DNA from: JABSOG01 sp965277695 | GTDB lineage: Bacteria > Pseudomonadota > Gammaproteobacteria > Enterobacterales > Alteromonadaceae | DNA: 64,000 nt | Assembly: GCA_965277695.1 (NCBI GenBank) | Contig: CBDIDQ010000039.1 | Span: forward strand, 55,251-119,250 | Reading direction: 5' to 3' | Shown here: positions 8,628-16,570 of the stretch, one piece after another | Layout: each line of letters starts with the position of its first letter | Position numbering within the stretch: position 1 is the first letter of the stretch | Made by a program: the position numbers and the translations under genes | Notes under the pieces: model-generated | What the model was told of the DNA's origin: nothing | Database searches by the model: none | The model's input: only the letters and a program-made list of their open reading frames with translations

Positions 8628-9572
8628 GTGCCAACGACTAACTTCACTTTTGCCATTTTCAAATCTTTCGGCCTGCACATCTTTGTTGGTGTTGTCCTGA
8701 TCGCCAGTGTTAGTTTTAAAGCCGCCGAGAAACCCAAACCTCAAGTGATCCAAGTTGAGCCTATTTCGTCTATTGCTGTCGACAAAAACAAGCTAGCGCA
8801 ACAAGTTAAACAAATTCAAAACGAAAAAAAACGCAAGCAACGGGTTGAAGAAAAACGGGTTGCCGATCTCGAAGCCCGTGCCAAAAAAGCCCAAAGAAAC
8901 GCCTCAAATGAACAAAAACGCTTAGAAAATCTCAACAAGCAGACCAAAAAATCCCAGGCCACTAAACGCAAAGCCGATGCCGCAGCGAAAAAAGCCAGAG
9001 AAAAAGAAAAACGTGATATCGCCAAAGCGAAAAAAGCCGAAGAGCTAGCAAAGAAAAAGCTGCAAGAAAAAGACATTGCTGACAAAGCCCTGGCGGATAC
9101 CCGAGCGAAACGTAAAAAAGAAGAAGCAGATGCCAAAAAGGCCAGAGATACTCGTTTACGTAAAGAAAAATTAGCCAGAGAAGCCAAAGCGCGTAAAGAA
9201 AAAGCCGAACGCGAACGTGCTGAGCAAGAAAGAGCACTGCAACAACAAATGGCAGAAGAGCAAGCCCAGCGCAATGCCGCCAAGAAACAACAAGTGATGG
9301 GAGAAGTAGCTAAATACAAAGCCTTGATCCAACAGCGGGTGCAACAGAATTTGATTGTTGATGAAACAATGAAAGGAAAATCCTGTCGTTTGAACATTAA
9401 ATTGGCCTTCAACGGTCTAGCTACCAGTGTCAAGATCCTCGATGGTGATAGGAACCTGTGTAGTGCAGCACAAAATGCGATATTAAAAACAGGAAAACTG
9501 CCGATCTCGAAAGACCCGGCAGTATTTGAAGAATTGAAAAATATTAATTTAACGGTAAGACCGGAACTTTAA
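8628..9572 (+). CDS. tolA: Tol-Pal system inner-membrane-spanning protein TolA
   Basis: Links the TolQR motor to Pal and TolB across the periplasm. It has one N-terminal membrane helix (about residues 12-30), a long Lys/Ala/Glu-rich alpha-helical domain II (about residues 55-225), and a compact C-terminal TolA/TonB-like domain (GEVAKYKALIQQRVQQNL to the end) with the two cysteines of CRLNIKLAF...RNLCSAA. At 314 residues it is shorter than E. coli TolA (421) because of a shorter helical stalk. The start is GTG at 8628; no ATG fits. The low-complexity stalk makes the reverse strand look open, which is not a gene. Confidence 0.93.
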   Translation: MPTTNFTFAIFKSFGLHIFVGVVLIASVSFKAAEKPKPQVIQVEPISSIAVDKNKLAQQVKQIQNEKKRKQRVEEKRVADLEARAKKAQRNASNEQKRLENLNKQTKKSQATKRKADAAAKKAREKEKRDIAKAKKAEELAKKKLQEKDIADKALADTRAKRKKEEADAKKARDTRLRKEKLAREAKARKEKAERERAEQERALQQQMAEEQAQRNAAKKQQVMGEVAKYKALIQQRVQQNLIVDETMKGKSCRLNIKLAFNGLATSVKILDGDRNLCSAAQNAILKTGKLPISKDPAVFEELKNINLTVRPEL

Positions 9573-9575
9573 GCG

Positions 9576-10955
9576 ATGATGAAACAGCTATTAAAAACCA
9601 CCTTGAAAACGACTTTAAAAACCGCATTGCTATGTTTGGCACTGGTACACACCACCATCGCCCATGCAGCACTAGAAATTGTTATCACCGAAGGAATTGA
9701 CACCGCCCGTCCCATTGGCATAGTGCCATTTAAATACCAAGGGCAGGGCACTGTGCCGCCTCGTATTGTTGATGTGATCAGCGCTGATTTGCGTCGCAGT
9801 GGTAAATTCAATCCGATTGCCGAAATTAACATGCCGCAAAAACCTTCTCAAGACAGCGAAGTCGATTATGCCAGCTGGGTATCAGAAGGCGTTGAAGTGG
9901 TACTGGTCGGCTCCATCAAAGAATATTCGATTGACCAATACATGGTCACGTTTGAGTTGATAGACGTATTGCGCGGTCAAATCACTGGCGGTCAGGCGCA
10001 AATGCTCAGTAATGGCGAGTTAGTACAAAGTAACGACCATGTACTCGAAACCCCGCGTCAGGTGGTGATCTCTAGCAGTCAATTTCGTCAGTATGCCCAT
10101 CGTATCAGCGACATCGTTTATGAAAAACTAACCGGGGAACGAGGCGCTTTCAGAACCCGGATTGCTTATGTTATTGTGCGTGACAGCCAACCTAAGCCTT
10201 TCCAGTTAGTGGTTGCTGATTATGACGGAGCCAATGAAAAAAGCCTGTTACGTTCGAAAGAGCCGCTAATGTCTCCTTCATGGTCACCCGATGGTACTAA
10301 ACTGGCTTATGTGACTTTTGAGAACCGTCAGGCACAGATTTATATTCAGGATATTTATACTGGTCAGCGCAGTAAGTTGAGTTCATTTAACGGTATTAAT
10401 GGCGCACCACAATGGTCACCGAATGGCAAAGATATGGCAGTGGTTTTGTCTAAAGATGGCAATCCAGATATTTACATTATTAACATTCAAACCGGCAGTT
10501 TACGCAGGGTCACCAACAATCGGGGCGTAGATACTGAACCCTCGTGGTCACCGGACGGAAAAAGTGTGACTTTTACATCTGAACGGGGTGGAAAACCGCA
10601 GTTATATAGCGTAGATTTAACCACCGGAAGAAAGAAGCGCCTGACTTTTGATGGCGAAATGAATTTGGGCGGCTCAATTACCCCCGACGGTAAACAGTTA
10701 GTGATGGTTAACCGGACCAAAGGTCAATACCATATTGCTAAGCAAGAATTTAAAAGTGGCGTGTTTTCAGTGTTAACTAAAACCCGACTGGATGAGTCAC
10801 CGAGCATCGCACCGAATGGTTCGATGATCATATACAGTACCCTGTATCGTGATACTCAAGTGTTGGCACTTGTGTCGATAGATGGACGTTTTAAAGCACG
10901 GTTGCCAGTAGTCGACGGACAGGTTAAATCACCAGCGTGGTCGCCGTTTTTATAA
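9576..10955 (+). CDS. tolB: Tol-Pal system periplasmic protein TolB
   Basis: Periplasmic protein of 459 residues with a cleavable signal peptide (ALLCLALVHTTIAHAA), an N-terminal alpha/beta domain (residues about 35-180), and a six-bladed beta-propeller with repeated SPSWSPDGTKLAYVT, APQWSPNGKDMAVV and EPSWSPDGKSVTFTS blades. It binds Pal and TolA. It starts with ATGATG directly after tolA (3 bases). About 100 bases separate it from pal, enough for an extra promoter. Confidence 0.97.
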   Translation: MMKQLLKTTLKTTLKTALLCLALVHTTIAHAALEIVITEGIDTARPIGIVPFKYQGQGTVPPRIVDVISADLRRSGKFNPIAEINMPQKPSQDSEVDYASWVSEGVEVVLVGSIKEYSIDQYMVTFELIDVLRGQITGGQAQMLSNGELVQSNDHVLETPRQVVISSSQFRQYAHRISDIVYEKLTGERGAFRTRIAYVIVRDSQPKPFQLVVADYDGANEKSLLRSKEPLMSPSWSPDGTKLAYVTFENRQAQIYIQDIYTGQRSKLSSFNGINGAPQWSPNGKDMAVVLSKDGNPDIYIINIQTGSLRRVTNNRGVDTEPSWSPDGKSVTFTSERGGKPQLYSVDLTTGRKKRLTFDGEMNLGGSITPDGKQLVMVNRTKGQYHIAKQEFKSGVFSVLTKTRLDESPSIAPNGSMIIYSTLYRDTQVLALVSIDGRFKARLPVVDGQVKSPAWSPFL

Positions 10956-11057
10956 CCCGTTGATGAACAATAGCTCAAACAATTACTCTTACACTTTACT
11001 CTCTTACTGTTTGTAGTTAAGGGATGAAATGAAACAAAATAAAATAAGGATCTTAGG

Positions 11058-11621
11058 ATGCAACTGAACAAAGTGCTTAAAGGATTGCTGATAGCAATTC
11101 CTGTTTTGGCGTTAACGGCTTGTGGTTCAACCTCTAACGTTGACTCTGGCGCTGCAAGCAACACTGATGGCAACGGCAGTGGCTCGTCTCAGACCACGAC
11201 AGGCAATGGTCAAGGCAACAGCAACGTTGACGTTAATACTATTAGTCGTGAAGAACAATTGAAGATCGATCACGAAAACAAGCAAACCGCACTGCGTCAA
11301 GAACACACCATTTATTTTGAATATGACAAAAATAACGTCACAGGTCAGTTCTCTGATATGTTGTCGGCTCATGCAGAATTTTTGGTTAAAAACCCTAACG
11401 TTAAAATCATGATCGAAGGTCATTGTGATGAACGTGGTACCCCAGAATACAACATTGCTTTGGGCGAACGTCGTGCCAAATCAGTGGCTAAATACCTGAC
11501 TACACTCGGTGTGGCACAAAGCCAGATCTCCATGGTGAGCTATGGCGAAGAAAAACGAGCTAATAAATCAGGTACTGAAGCGGGTTTTGCTCAGAACCGT
11601 CGTGCGATTTTAGTTTACTAA
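11058..11621 (+). CDS. pal: Peptidoglycan-associated lipoprotein Pal
   Basis: Outer-membrane lipoprotein that anchors the outer membrane to peptidoglycan and is the end target of the Tol motor. It has a lipoprotein signal with lipobox LTAC (cysteine about residue 22), then a flexible Ser/Gly/Asn-rich linker, then an OmpA-like peptidoglycan-binding domain (HTIYFEYDKNNV, IEGHCDERGTPEYNIALGERRA). At 187 residues it is slightly longer than E. coli Pal (173) because of the linker. A GGATCTTAGG stretch precedes the ATG. Confidence 0.97.
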   Translation: MQLNKVLKGLLIAIPVLALTACGSTSNVDSGAASNTDGNGSGSSQTTTGNGQGNSNVDVNTISREEQLKIDHENKQTALRQEHTIYFEYDKNNVTGQFSDMLSAHAEFLVKNPNVKIMIEGHCDERGTPEYNIALGERRAKSVAKYLTTLGVAQSQISMVSYGEEKRANKSGTEAGFAQNRRAILVY

Positions 11622-11639
11622 AAAAGTTGGGTTAACATC

Positions 11640-12419
11640 TTGAGTCAGTCTTTGAACACTCTTAAACGGGCGATGTATGTGGCCCTCGTCGCAGCTAGTT
11701 CTTCACTTTGGGCTGCTGCGCCGATCACTGATAACAATAGCGACACGCTTAACGCCCGGCTGGCAACGCTGGAACGACTGATGCAGGCGCGTAACCAGTC
11801 GCAGCTAGGCATTCAGCAACAGCTGGACACCTTGCTAGACGAAGTTAACCAACTGCGTGGCTCGACTGAGATACACGGTCATAAACTCGAACAATTGGTA
11901 GAGCGTCAACGAGAGCTTTATCAAGAGCTTGAAGACCGTTTCTCTCGCTATGCTGCCAGTAATGTCCAAGCACAAACCACCCCTGCGGTAGTCGTTACAC
12001 CTGCTGCCAACGGCGCTCAGCCGATCACTTACAGCGAGTCAGTCAGTGAAAATGCCGCTTACGATAGAGCAACCAACCTGGTACTGAAAGAACGGCGTTA
12101 CGATGAAGCCATTCCAGAGTTCAGGGCGTTCATCAAGCAGTTTCCTGACTCAGCATATGCTGCTAACGCCTATTACTGGTTAGGGCAGCTGTTGTTTAAC
12201 AAAGGCAGTTATATTGACGCTAAAGCCCAGTTTGATCAGGTAATGAACTATTACCCTGATTCGAACAAACGGGATGACGCGATATTAAAACTCGGTTTGA
12301 TTGCACTAAAGAGCAATGATAAAGGGGCTGCCAAAGTCTTTTTTGATCAAGTTATTGCAGAATACCCGGGTTCAGCCTCAGCAAAACTGGCTACTGCACG
12401 TTTACAGACAATCAAGTAA
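11640..12419 (+). CDS. cpoB: Cell division coordinator CpoB (YbgF)
   Basis: Periplasmic TPR protein encoded at the end of the tol-pal cluster. In E. coli it coordinates PBP1B activity with Tol-driven constriction. It has a signal peptide (AMYVALVAASSSLWAAAP), an N-terminal trimerising coiled coil (about residues 35-105), a short linker, and a C-terminal TPR domain with YDRATNLVLKERRYDEAIPEF and two more repeats. The start is TTG at 11640, 18 bases after pal. The downstream neighbour is a tRNA-Lys cluster, as in E. coli. Confidence 0.93.
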   Translation: MSQSLNTLKRAMYVALVAASSSLWAAAPITDNNSDTLNARLATLERLMQARNQSQLGIQQQLDTLLDEVNQLRGSTEIHGHKLEQLVERQRELYQELEDRFSRYAASNVQAQTTPAVVVTPAANGAQPITYSESVSENAAYDRATNLVLKERRYDEAIPEFRAFIKQFPDSAYAANAYYWLGQLLFNKGSYIDAKAQFDQVMNYYPDSNKRDDAILKLGLIALKSNDKGAAKVFFDQVIAEYPGSASAKLATARLQTIK

Positions 12420-12537
12420 ATAGACGGTCTTTGATCAGCAGATGGCACAATATCAGCGATTTTTCGCTGCTTTTTAACCACTAGCGCTGGCTTTTTAAGC
12501 GAAAGGCCAATAAAAGCAAGTTTTTTAAAAAAACAGT

Positions 12538-12566
12538 TTGCAACCCGGCGTGAAATCAGTATTATA
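12538..12566 (+). promoter_or_regulatory. Promoter of the tRNA-Lys cluster
   Basis: TTGCAA (12538-12543), a 16-18 base spacer and TATTATAC (12560-12567), then a GC-rich stretch GCCTCGCTC before the first tRNA. Such a GC discriminator is typical of stringently controlled stable-RNA promoters. Confidence 0.6.
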
Positions 12567-12578
12567 CGCCTCGCTCTC

Positions 12579-12654
12579 GGGCCATTAGCTCAGCTGGTAG
12601 AGCAGTGGACTTTTAATCCATTTGTCGATGGTTCGAGCCCATCATGGCCCACCA
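12579..12654 (+). tRNA. tRNA-Lys(UUU), copy 1
   Basis: A 76-base cloverleaf: acceptor GGGCCAT/ATGGCCC, D arm GCTC/GAGC, anticodon stem GTGGA/TCCAT with loop CTTTTAA (anticodon UUU), T arm GATGG/CCATC with loop TTCGAGC, and encoded CCA. It is the only one of the four Lys copies without a repeat array behind it. The spacer to copy 2 has a GGTATTT/AAATACC hairpin. Confidence 0.97.
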
Positions 12655-12747
12655 ACTTTTTTTAAAGAAATTGGTATTTGAGAGTCGGTTGAAATACCGC
12701 AATGATGTTGTAAAACGTCAATTGAAAAGAAGGTAAAAATTGTTAGC

Positions 12748-12823
12748 GGGCCATTAGCTCAGCTGGTAGAGCAGTGGACTTTTAATCCATTTGTCGATGG
12801 TTCGAGCCCATCATGGCCCACCA
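12748..12823 (+). tRNA. tRNA-Lys(UUU), copy 2
   Basis: Identical in sequence to copy 1, with all stems and an encoded CCA. Its CCA is shared with the first unit of tandem array 1. Confidence 0.97.
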
Positions 12824-13290
12824 CTAACAATATTGTATTTTAAGGTAGTGGACTTTTAATACATCAATAGGTCGATGGTTCGAGCCCATCATGGCCCACC
12901 ACTAACAATATTGTATTTTAAGGTAGTGGACTTTTAATACATCAATAGGTCGATGGTTCGAGCCCATCATGGCCCACCACTAACAATATTGTATTTTAAG
13001 GTAGTGGACTTTTAATACATCAATAGGTCGATGGTTCGAGCCCATCATGGCCCACCACTAACAATATTGTATTTTAAGGTAGTGGACTTTTAATACATCA
13101 ATAGGTCGATGGTTCGAGCCCATCATGGCCCACCACTAACAATATTGTATTTTAAGGTAGTGGACTTTTAATACATCAATAGGTCGATGGTTCGAGCCCA
13201 TCATGGCCCACCACTAACAATATTGTATTTTAAGGTAGTGGACTTTTAATACATCAATAGGTCGATGGTTCAAACCATCATGGCCCACCA
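12821..13290 (+). repeat. tRNA-Lys 3'-part tandem array 1 (6 x 78 bp)
   Basis: Six head-to-tail units start at 12821, 12899, 12977, 13055, 13133 and 13211. Each unit is a private linker (CCACTAACAATATTGTATTT plus a few bases), then GTGGACTTTTAAT, an altered variable region ACATCAATAGGTC, and the intact T arm, 3' acceptor strand and CCA of tRNA-Lys. The 5' acceptor strand and D arm are missing, so no unit can fold as a tRNA. CCACTA at the unit start pairs with TAGTGG before the anticodon part. The last unit lacks two bases in the T loop. Confidence 0.93.
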
Positions 13291-13344
13291 ATTCTCAACA
13301 AGAGAATTCGGCTAAACCTAACAATTAATAAGTAAATTCTAAGC

Positions 13345-13420
13345 GGGCCATTAGCTCAGCTGGTAGAGCAGTGGACTTTTAATCCATTTGTCGATGGTTC
13401 GAGCCCATCATGGCCCACCA
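13345..13420 (+). tRNA. tRNA-Lys(UUU), copy 3
   Basis: 76-base cloverleaf identical to copies 1 and 2, with anticodon UUU and encoded CCA. It runs into tandem array 2. Confidence 0.97.
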
Positions 13421-13720
13421 CTTAGAATAAACGAACAGTAAGTGGACTTTTAATACAGTCATAGGTCGATGGCTCAAACCCATCATGGCCCACCACTTAG
13501 AATAAACGAACAGTAAGTGGACTTTTAATACAGTCATAGGTCGATGGCTCAAACCCATCATGGCCCACCACTTAGAATAAACGAACAGTAAGTGGACTTT
13601 TAATACAGTCATAGGTCGATGGCTCAAACCCATCATGGCCCACCACTTAGAATAAACGAACAGTAAGTGGACTTTTAATACAGTCATAGGTCGATGGTTC
13701 GAGCCCATCATGGCCCACCA
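13418..13720 (+). repeat. tRNA-Lys 3'-part tandem array 2 (4 x 75 bp)
   Basis: Units start at 13418, 13493, 13568 and 13643. The linker (CCACTTAGAATAAACGAACA) differs from array 1 and equals the 3' flank of tRNA copy 3. CCACTTA pairs with TAAGTGG. The tRNA part has the altered variable region ACAGTCATAGGTC. The first three units carry a changed T loop (GGCTCAAACCC); the last keeps GGTTCGAGCCC. All units end in TGGCCCACCA. Confidence 0.93.
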
Positions 13721-13764
13721 CTTAGGATAAACGCAACACCCCAAAGAAATATGCATATCTATCA

Positions 13765-13840
13765 GGGCCATTAGCTCAGCTGGTAGAGCAGTGGACTTTT
13801 AATCCATTTGTCGATGGTTCGAGCCCATCATGGCCCACCA
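13765..13840 (+). tRNA. tRNA-Lys(UUU), copy 4
   Basis: 76-base cloverleaf identical to the other three, with anticodon UUU and encoded CCA. It runs into tandem array 3. Confidence 0.97.
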
Positions 13841-14140
13841 ATTTTATGATACCCCAAAGCAGTGGACTTTTAATGCATCGATAGGTCGATGGTTCGAGCC
13901 CATCATGGCCCACCAATTTTATGATACCCCAAAGCAGTGGACTTTTAATGCATCGATAGGTCGATGATTCGAGCCCATCATGGCCCACCAATTTTATGAT
14001 ACCCCAAAGCAGTGGACTTTTAATGCATCGATAGGTCGATGGTTCGAGCCCATCATGGCCCACCAATTTTATGATACCCCAAAGCAGTGGACTTTTAATG
14101 CATCGATAGGTCGATGATTCGAGCCCATCATGGCCCTCCA
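13838..14140 (+). repeat. tRNA-Lys 3'-part tandem array 3 (4 x 75 bp)
   Basis: Units start at 13838, 13913, 13988 and 14063. The linker (CCAATTTTATGATACCCCAA) is again private and matches the 3' flank of copy 4. The variable region is GCATCGATAGGTC. Units 1 and 3 have GGTTCGAGCC and units 2 and 4 GATTCGAGCC, suggesting duplication of a two-unit block. The last unit ends TGGCCCTCCA. A decayed fragment (CTTTTAATACATCACGGCCCACCA) follows at about 14261-14284. Confidence 0.93.
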
Positions 14141-14296
14141 CTTCCGAACTAAATTCAATTCTAAATCACAACGAAGCCATTAACTGTAGGCGGGACTTCA
14201 GTCGCGCAAGAGAGCCTAAGCGACCGCAAGCCTCCGGCTCACGTCAACCCCTCAAAGAAGCTTTTAATACATCACGGCCCACCACCTTCAAACTCA

Positions 14297-14427
14297 AAGT
14301 AGTGTGCACTGTGTGCACTGTGTGCACGTTAATCCAAATAAAATCCTCTATAATTCAAAACCAATTAACACCAATGATATCCTTGCTAACCTTTGATATT
14401 TTTACGTGCACAAAGTGCACCCTACTT
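14297..14427. repeat. GTGCAC-rich inverted-repeat element upstream of nadA
   Basis: The left arm AAGTAGTGTGCACTGTGTGC and the right arm (complement AAGTAGGGTGCACTTTGTGC) are inverted copies 80 bases apart. The left arm is extended by a third TGTGCAC direct repeat. It looks like a small non-autonomous palindromic element. The rest of the 14141-14502 gap holds a partial REP-like GTAGGCGGGACTT end (about 14187), the decayed tRNA fragment and the nadA promoter region. Confidence 0.5.
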
Positions 14428-14502
14428 GCTGCTTGATTCTCGCCTTTTTACAAACAATCGGGTATAATCCGCCGAATTCAAAGCTTTTCAACGTAACATT
14501 TA

Positions 14503-15567
14503 ATGAGCAATTTATCAGTACAGTATTTCGACGAATCTTCTTATCAATTTCCTGCTAAACCTGCCACTTTGGAGGCTGCTGAAAAAGCCGCTTACAAAGC
14601 CAGCATAATCAAACTGTTAAAAGAAAAAGACGCAGTATTGGTGGCGCATTATTACACCGATCCAGAGATTCAGGCATTGGCCGAAGAGACTGGTGGTTGT
14701 GTTGCTGATTCACTGGAGATGGCGCGTTTTGGCGCAACCACCGATGCTAAAACAATTATCGTCGCCGGTGTTCGTTTCATGGGCGAAACCGCAAAAATCC
14801 TCAGCCCAGAAAAAACCGTATTAATGCCAACCCTCGAAGCCACCTGTTCACTGGATTTAGGTTGTCCAGCAGATAAGTTCTCCGAGTTTTGTGATGAGCA
14901 CCCAGACCACACTGTGGTGGTCTATGCCAACACGTCTACCGCTGTTAAAGCGCGAGCTGACTGGATAGTGACTTCGAGCATCGCTCTTGAAATCGTTGAC
15001 CACCTAGACGCTCAAGGTAAGAAAATCATCTGGGGACCAGATCGTCATTTGGGTTCATATATCCAAAACCAAACCGGTGCCCAAATGCTGATGTGGCAAG
15101 GTGCTTGTATTGTTCACGATGAATTCAAAACCAACACCTTAAGAGAGCTTAAAAAAGCCCATCCAGAAGCCGCCGTATTGGTTCACCCAGAATCCCCTGC
15201 CAGCGTGGTTGAAATCGCCGATGTGGTCGGTTCAACCTCACAGTTAATCCAAGCCAGCCAAGATATGGATAACGAAGCCTTTATTGTCGCCACCGACAAC
15301 GGCATCTTTTATAAGATGCAGCAACTGGCTCCCAACAAAACCTTCATCGAAGCCCCAACGGGCGGTAACGGCGCAACCTGTCGCAGCTGCGCTCATTGCC
15401 CGTGGATGGCAATGAACGGCTTACAAGCGATTGAACAAGCCCTCATTAACGCCGACGGTCACGAAGTCTTCGTCGACGAAACTATCCGCGAAAAAGCCCT
15501 AGTCCCACTAGACCGAATGTTAAGCTTTGCTGCCGAGTTAAAACTCAAAGTCAAAGGAAATGCTTAA
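14503..15567 (+). CDS. nadA: Quinolinate synthase NadA
   Basis: Condenses iminoaspartate with dihydroxyacetone phosphate to quinolinate for de novo NAD synthesis, using a [4Fe-4S] cluster. It has 354 residues. The three cluster cysteines are C115 (EATCSLDLGC), C202 (WQGACIVHDEF) and C299 (CRSCAHCPWMAMN), matching E. coli C113/C200/C297 shifted by two. A perfect -10 TATAAT at 14463-14468 lies 34 bases before the ATG, with no good -35. The location downstream of cpoB and tRNA-Lys genes is the same as in E. coli. Confidence 0.97.
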   Translation: MSNLSVQYFDESSYQFPAKPATLEAAEKAAYKASIIKLLKEKDAVLVAHYYTDPEIQALAEETGGCVADSLEMARFGATTDAKTIIVAGVRFMGETAKILSPEKTVLMPTLEATCSLDLGCPADKFSEFCDEHPDHTVVVYANTSTAVKARADWIVTSSIALEIVDHLDAQGKKIIWGPDRHLGSYIQNQTGAQMLMWQGACIVHDEFKTNTLRELKKAHPEAAVLVHPESPASVVEIADVVGSTSQLIQASQDMDNEAFIVATDNGIFYKMQQLAPNKTFIEAPTGGNGATCRSCAHCPWMAMNGLQAIEQALINADGHEVFVDETIREKALVPLDRMLSFAAELKLKVKGNA

Positions 15568-15612
15568 ATTTTAAACCAACCCAGAAAAACTGTCATAAAT
15601 CACAGATAAGCC

Positions 15613-15641
15613 TTGATATCCAAGGCTAAATTCCATAGTAT
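15613..15641 (+). promoter_or_regulatory. tRNA-Ser promoter
   Basis: TTGATA (15613-15618), exactly 17 bases, TAGTAT (15636-15641), then GC-rich GCCGCCGCG. The transcript would first pass through the truncated tRNA-Ser copy at 15700. Confidence 0.6.
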
Positions 15642-15699
15642 AGCCGCCGCGTTCAGCGAGTGGCTTTGGCTTTATTTGCTGACAAAATAGCAGAATTAA

Positions 15700-15743
15700 G
15701 GTGAGGTGTCCGAGTGGCTGCCAAGGGGGTTAAATCACACCTC
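15700..15743 (+). pseudogene. Truncated tRNA-Ser 5' fragment with new hairpin
   Basis: The first 21 bases of the downstream tRNA-Ser (acceptor 5' strand, D stem) and the preceding AGAATTAAGG flank are duplicated here, then the sequence diverges. GAGGTGT (15703-15709) now pairs with ACACCTC (15737-15743), forming a leader hairpin between promoter and real tRNA. The spacer up to 15818 shows nothing else I recognise. Confidence 0.7.
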
Positions 15744-15818
15744 GGGCGGGATTCTTCAGCCAACCTGATTTGAAGTGTGGCGCTAGACACAATAAACATA
15801 GCGGAAAAATAGAATTAA

Positions 15819-15906
15819 GGTGAGGTGTCCGAGTGGCTGAAGGAGCACGCCTGGAAAGTGTGTAAACGGCAACGTTTCGAGGGTTCGAATCCCTCCCTCA
15901 CCGCCA
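15819..15906 (+). tRNA. tRNA-Ser(GGA)
   Basis: An 88-base class II tRNA with acceptor GGTGAGG/CCTCACC, anticodon loop CTGGAAA (anticodon GGA), long variable arm, T loop TTCGAAT and encoded CCA. An intrinsic terminator follows at once. Confidence 0.96.
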
Positions 15907-15916
15907 TATAAAACAA

Positions 15917-15938
15917 CCCGCAATTTGCGGGTTTTTTT
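15917..15938 (+). terminator. tRNA-Ser terminator
   Basis: CCCGCAATTTGCGGG hairpin followed by seven T residues. Confidence 0.85.
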
Positions 15939-15986
15939 ATGGCTGTGAGAATGGTATGAGAACCTTGGGTTCGACAAAAGCTTGCC

Positions 15987-16126
15987 GGGTAGGAGCGGAG
16001 TCCCCGCCGTGATATTGGCCGCAGGCCAATCATAATGCCGCTATGTAACAATCATCATCGTTTATTGCCTAATTGCGATGGGTTTCGCCTCTGGCTCTCG
16101 GCAATTGCTCCCTGCATTGCCCTACC
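15987..16126. repeat. REP-like element
   Basis: It begins GGGTAGGAGCGGAGTCCCCGCC, close to the ends of the palindrome at 4475, and closes with CCCTACC. An inner hairpin ATTGGCC-GCA-GGCCAAT is present. Confidence 0.45.
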
Positions 16127-16252
16127 AATCTACATCCATATAGTTGACCACATCCTACCGTAAATCGGCCTGTTTTTGAGGTTGCCTTGTGGAAAAGTGT
16201 TCTGCTTATCTATCGTTATCCATAAGCTGAATAGTTACAAAAAAAAGGCACC

Positions 16253-16377
16253 AATCAAACAGGGTAACAATTGATAATCAAAAAAACGCGAATGAATTCG
16301 CGTCTACGGCCTACCAGCTCTGCCGTAGACGAGGTTTCAACCTCGTGAATGTTGAGGATAACTGTAACCCTAATTTG
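16253..16377 (+). repeat. Dispersed palindromic element A, copy 1
   Basis: Three stems in order: ACGCGAATGAATTCGCGT; GTCTACGGC...GCCGTAGAC; CGAGGTTTCAACCTCG, then TGAATGTTGAGG. The ends AAACAGGGTAACAATT and AACTGTAACCCTAATTTG are rough inverted repeats. Related copies lie at 48272, 53147 (partial), 57794 (reverse) and 61214. Confidence 0.8.
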
Positions 16378-16402
16378 CTCTATATGGTCGGAGCCCAAAA
16401 AA

Positions 16403-16513
16403 ATGAAATATATGATCATAATATTGCTGTTCTTCGTTTCATTTCAGTTAAAACGGTATTTTATCGTTGAATGGAATATCCTTCCCGCTATCAGATTCGG
16501 TTATGACTCCTGA
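16403..16513 (+). CDS. Possible 36-residue membrane peptide
   Basis: ATG with a GGAG nine bases upstream; the product starts MKYMIIILLFFVSFQ, a single hydrophobic helix with no recognisable domain. It lies alone between element A and the toxin-antitoxin operator in the 15907-16660 gap. It may be chance or a remnant. Confidence 0.2.
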   Translation: MKYMIIILLFFVSFQLKRYFIVEWNILPAIRFGYDS

Positions 16514-16570
16514 GTGGTAAAATTTGTTGATCTCCGGCCTGATGTTTTCTTTAACCTACTCTATTTCTTT

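Noticed and set aside
8816..9433. Long minus-strand frame inside tolA
   Set aside because: It comes from the biased Lys/Ala codon pattern of the TolA stalk; composition is Ser/Phe/Ala low complexity.
12821..14140. CRISPR array
   Set aside because: Units of 75-78 bp are joined directly, without variable spacers; linkers are identical within an array and the repeated part is tRNA-Lys sequence. No cas genes are near.
13379..14141. Two minus-strand frames with repeated WWAMMG / GHDGLEPSTYR peptides
   Set aside because: They are the antisense translation of tRNA-Lys genes and their repeat arrays, a known annotation artefact.
15783..16051. Minus-strand frames over the tRNA-Ser gene
   Set aside because: They run through the tRNA, its terminator and a REP-like element; no start site or family supports them.
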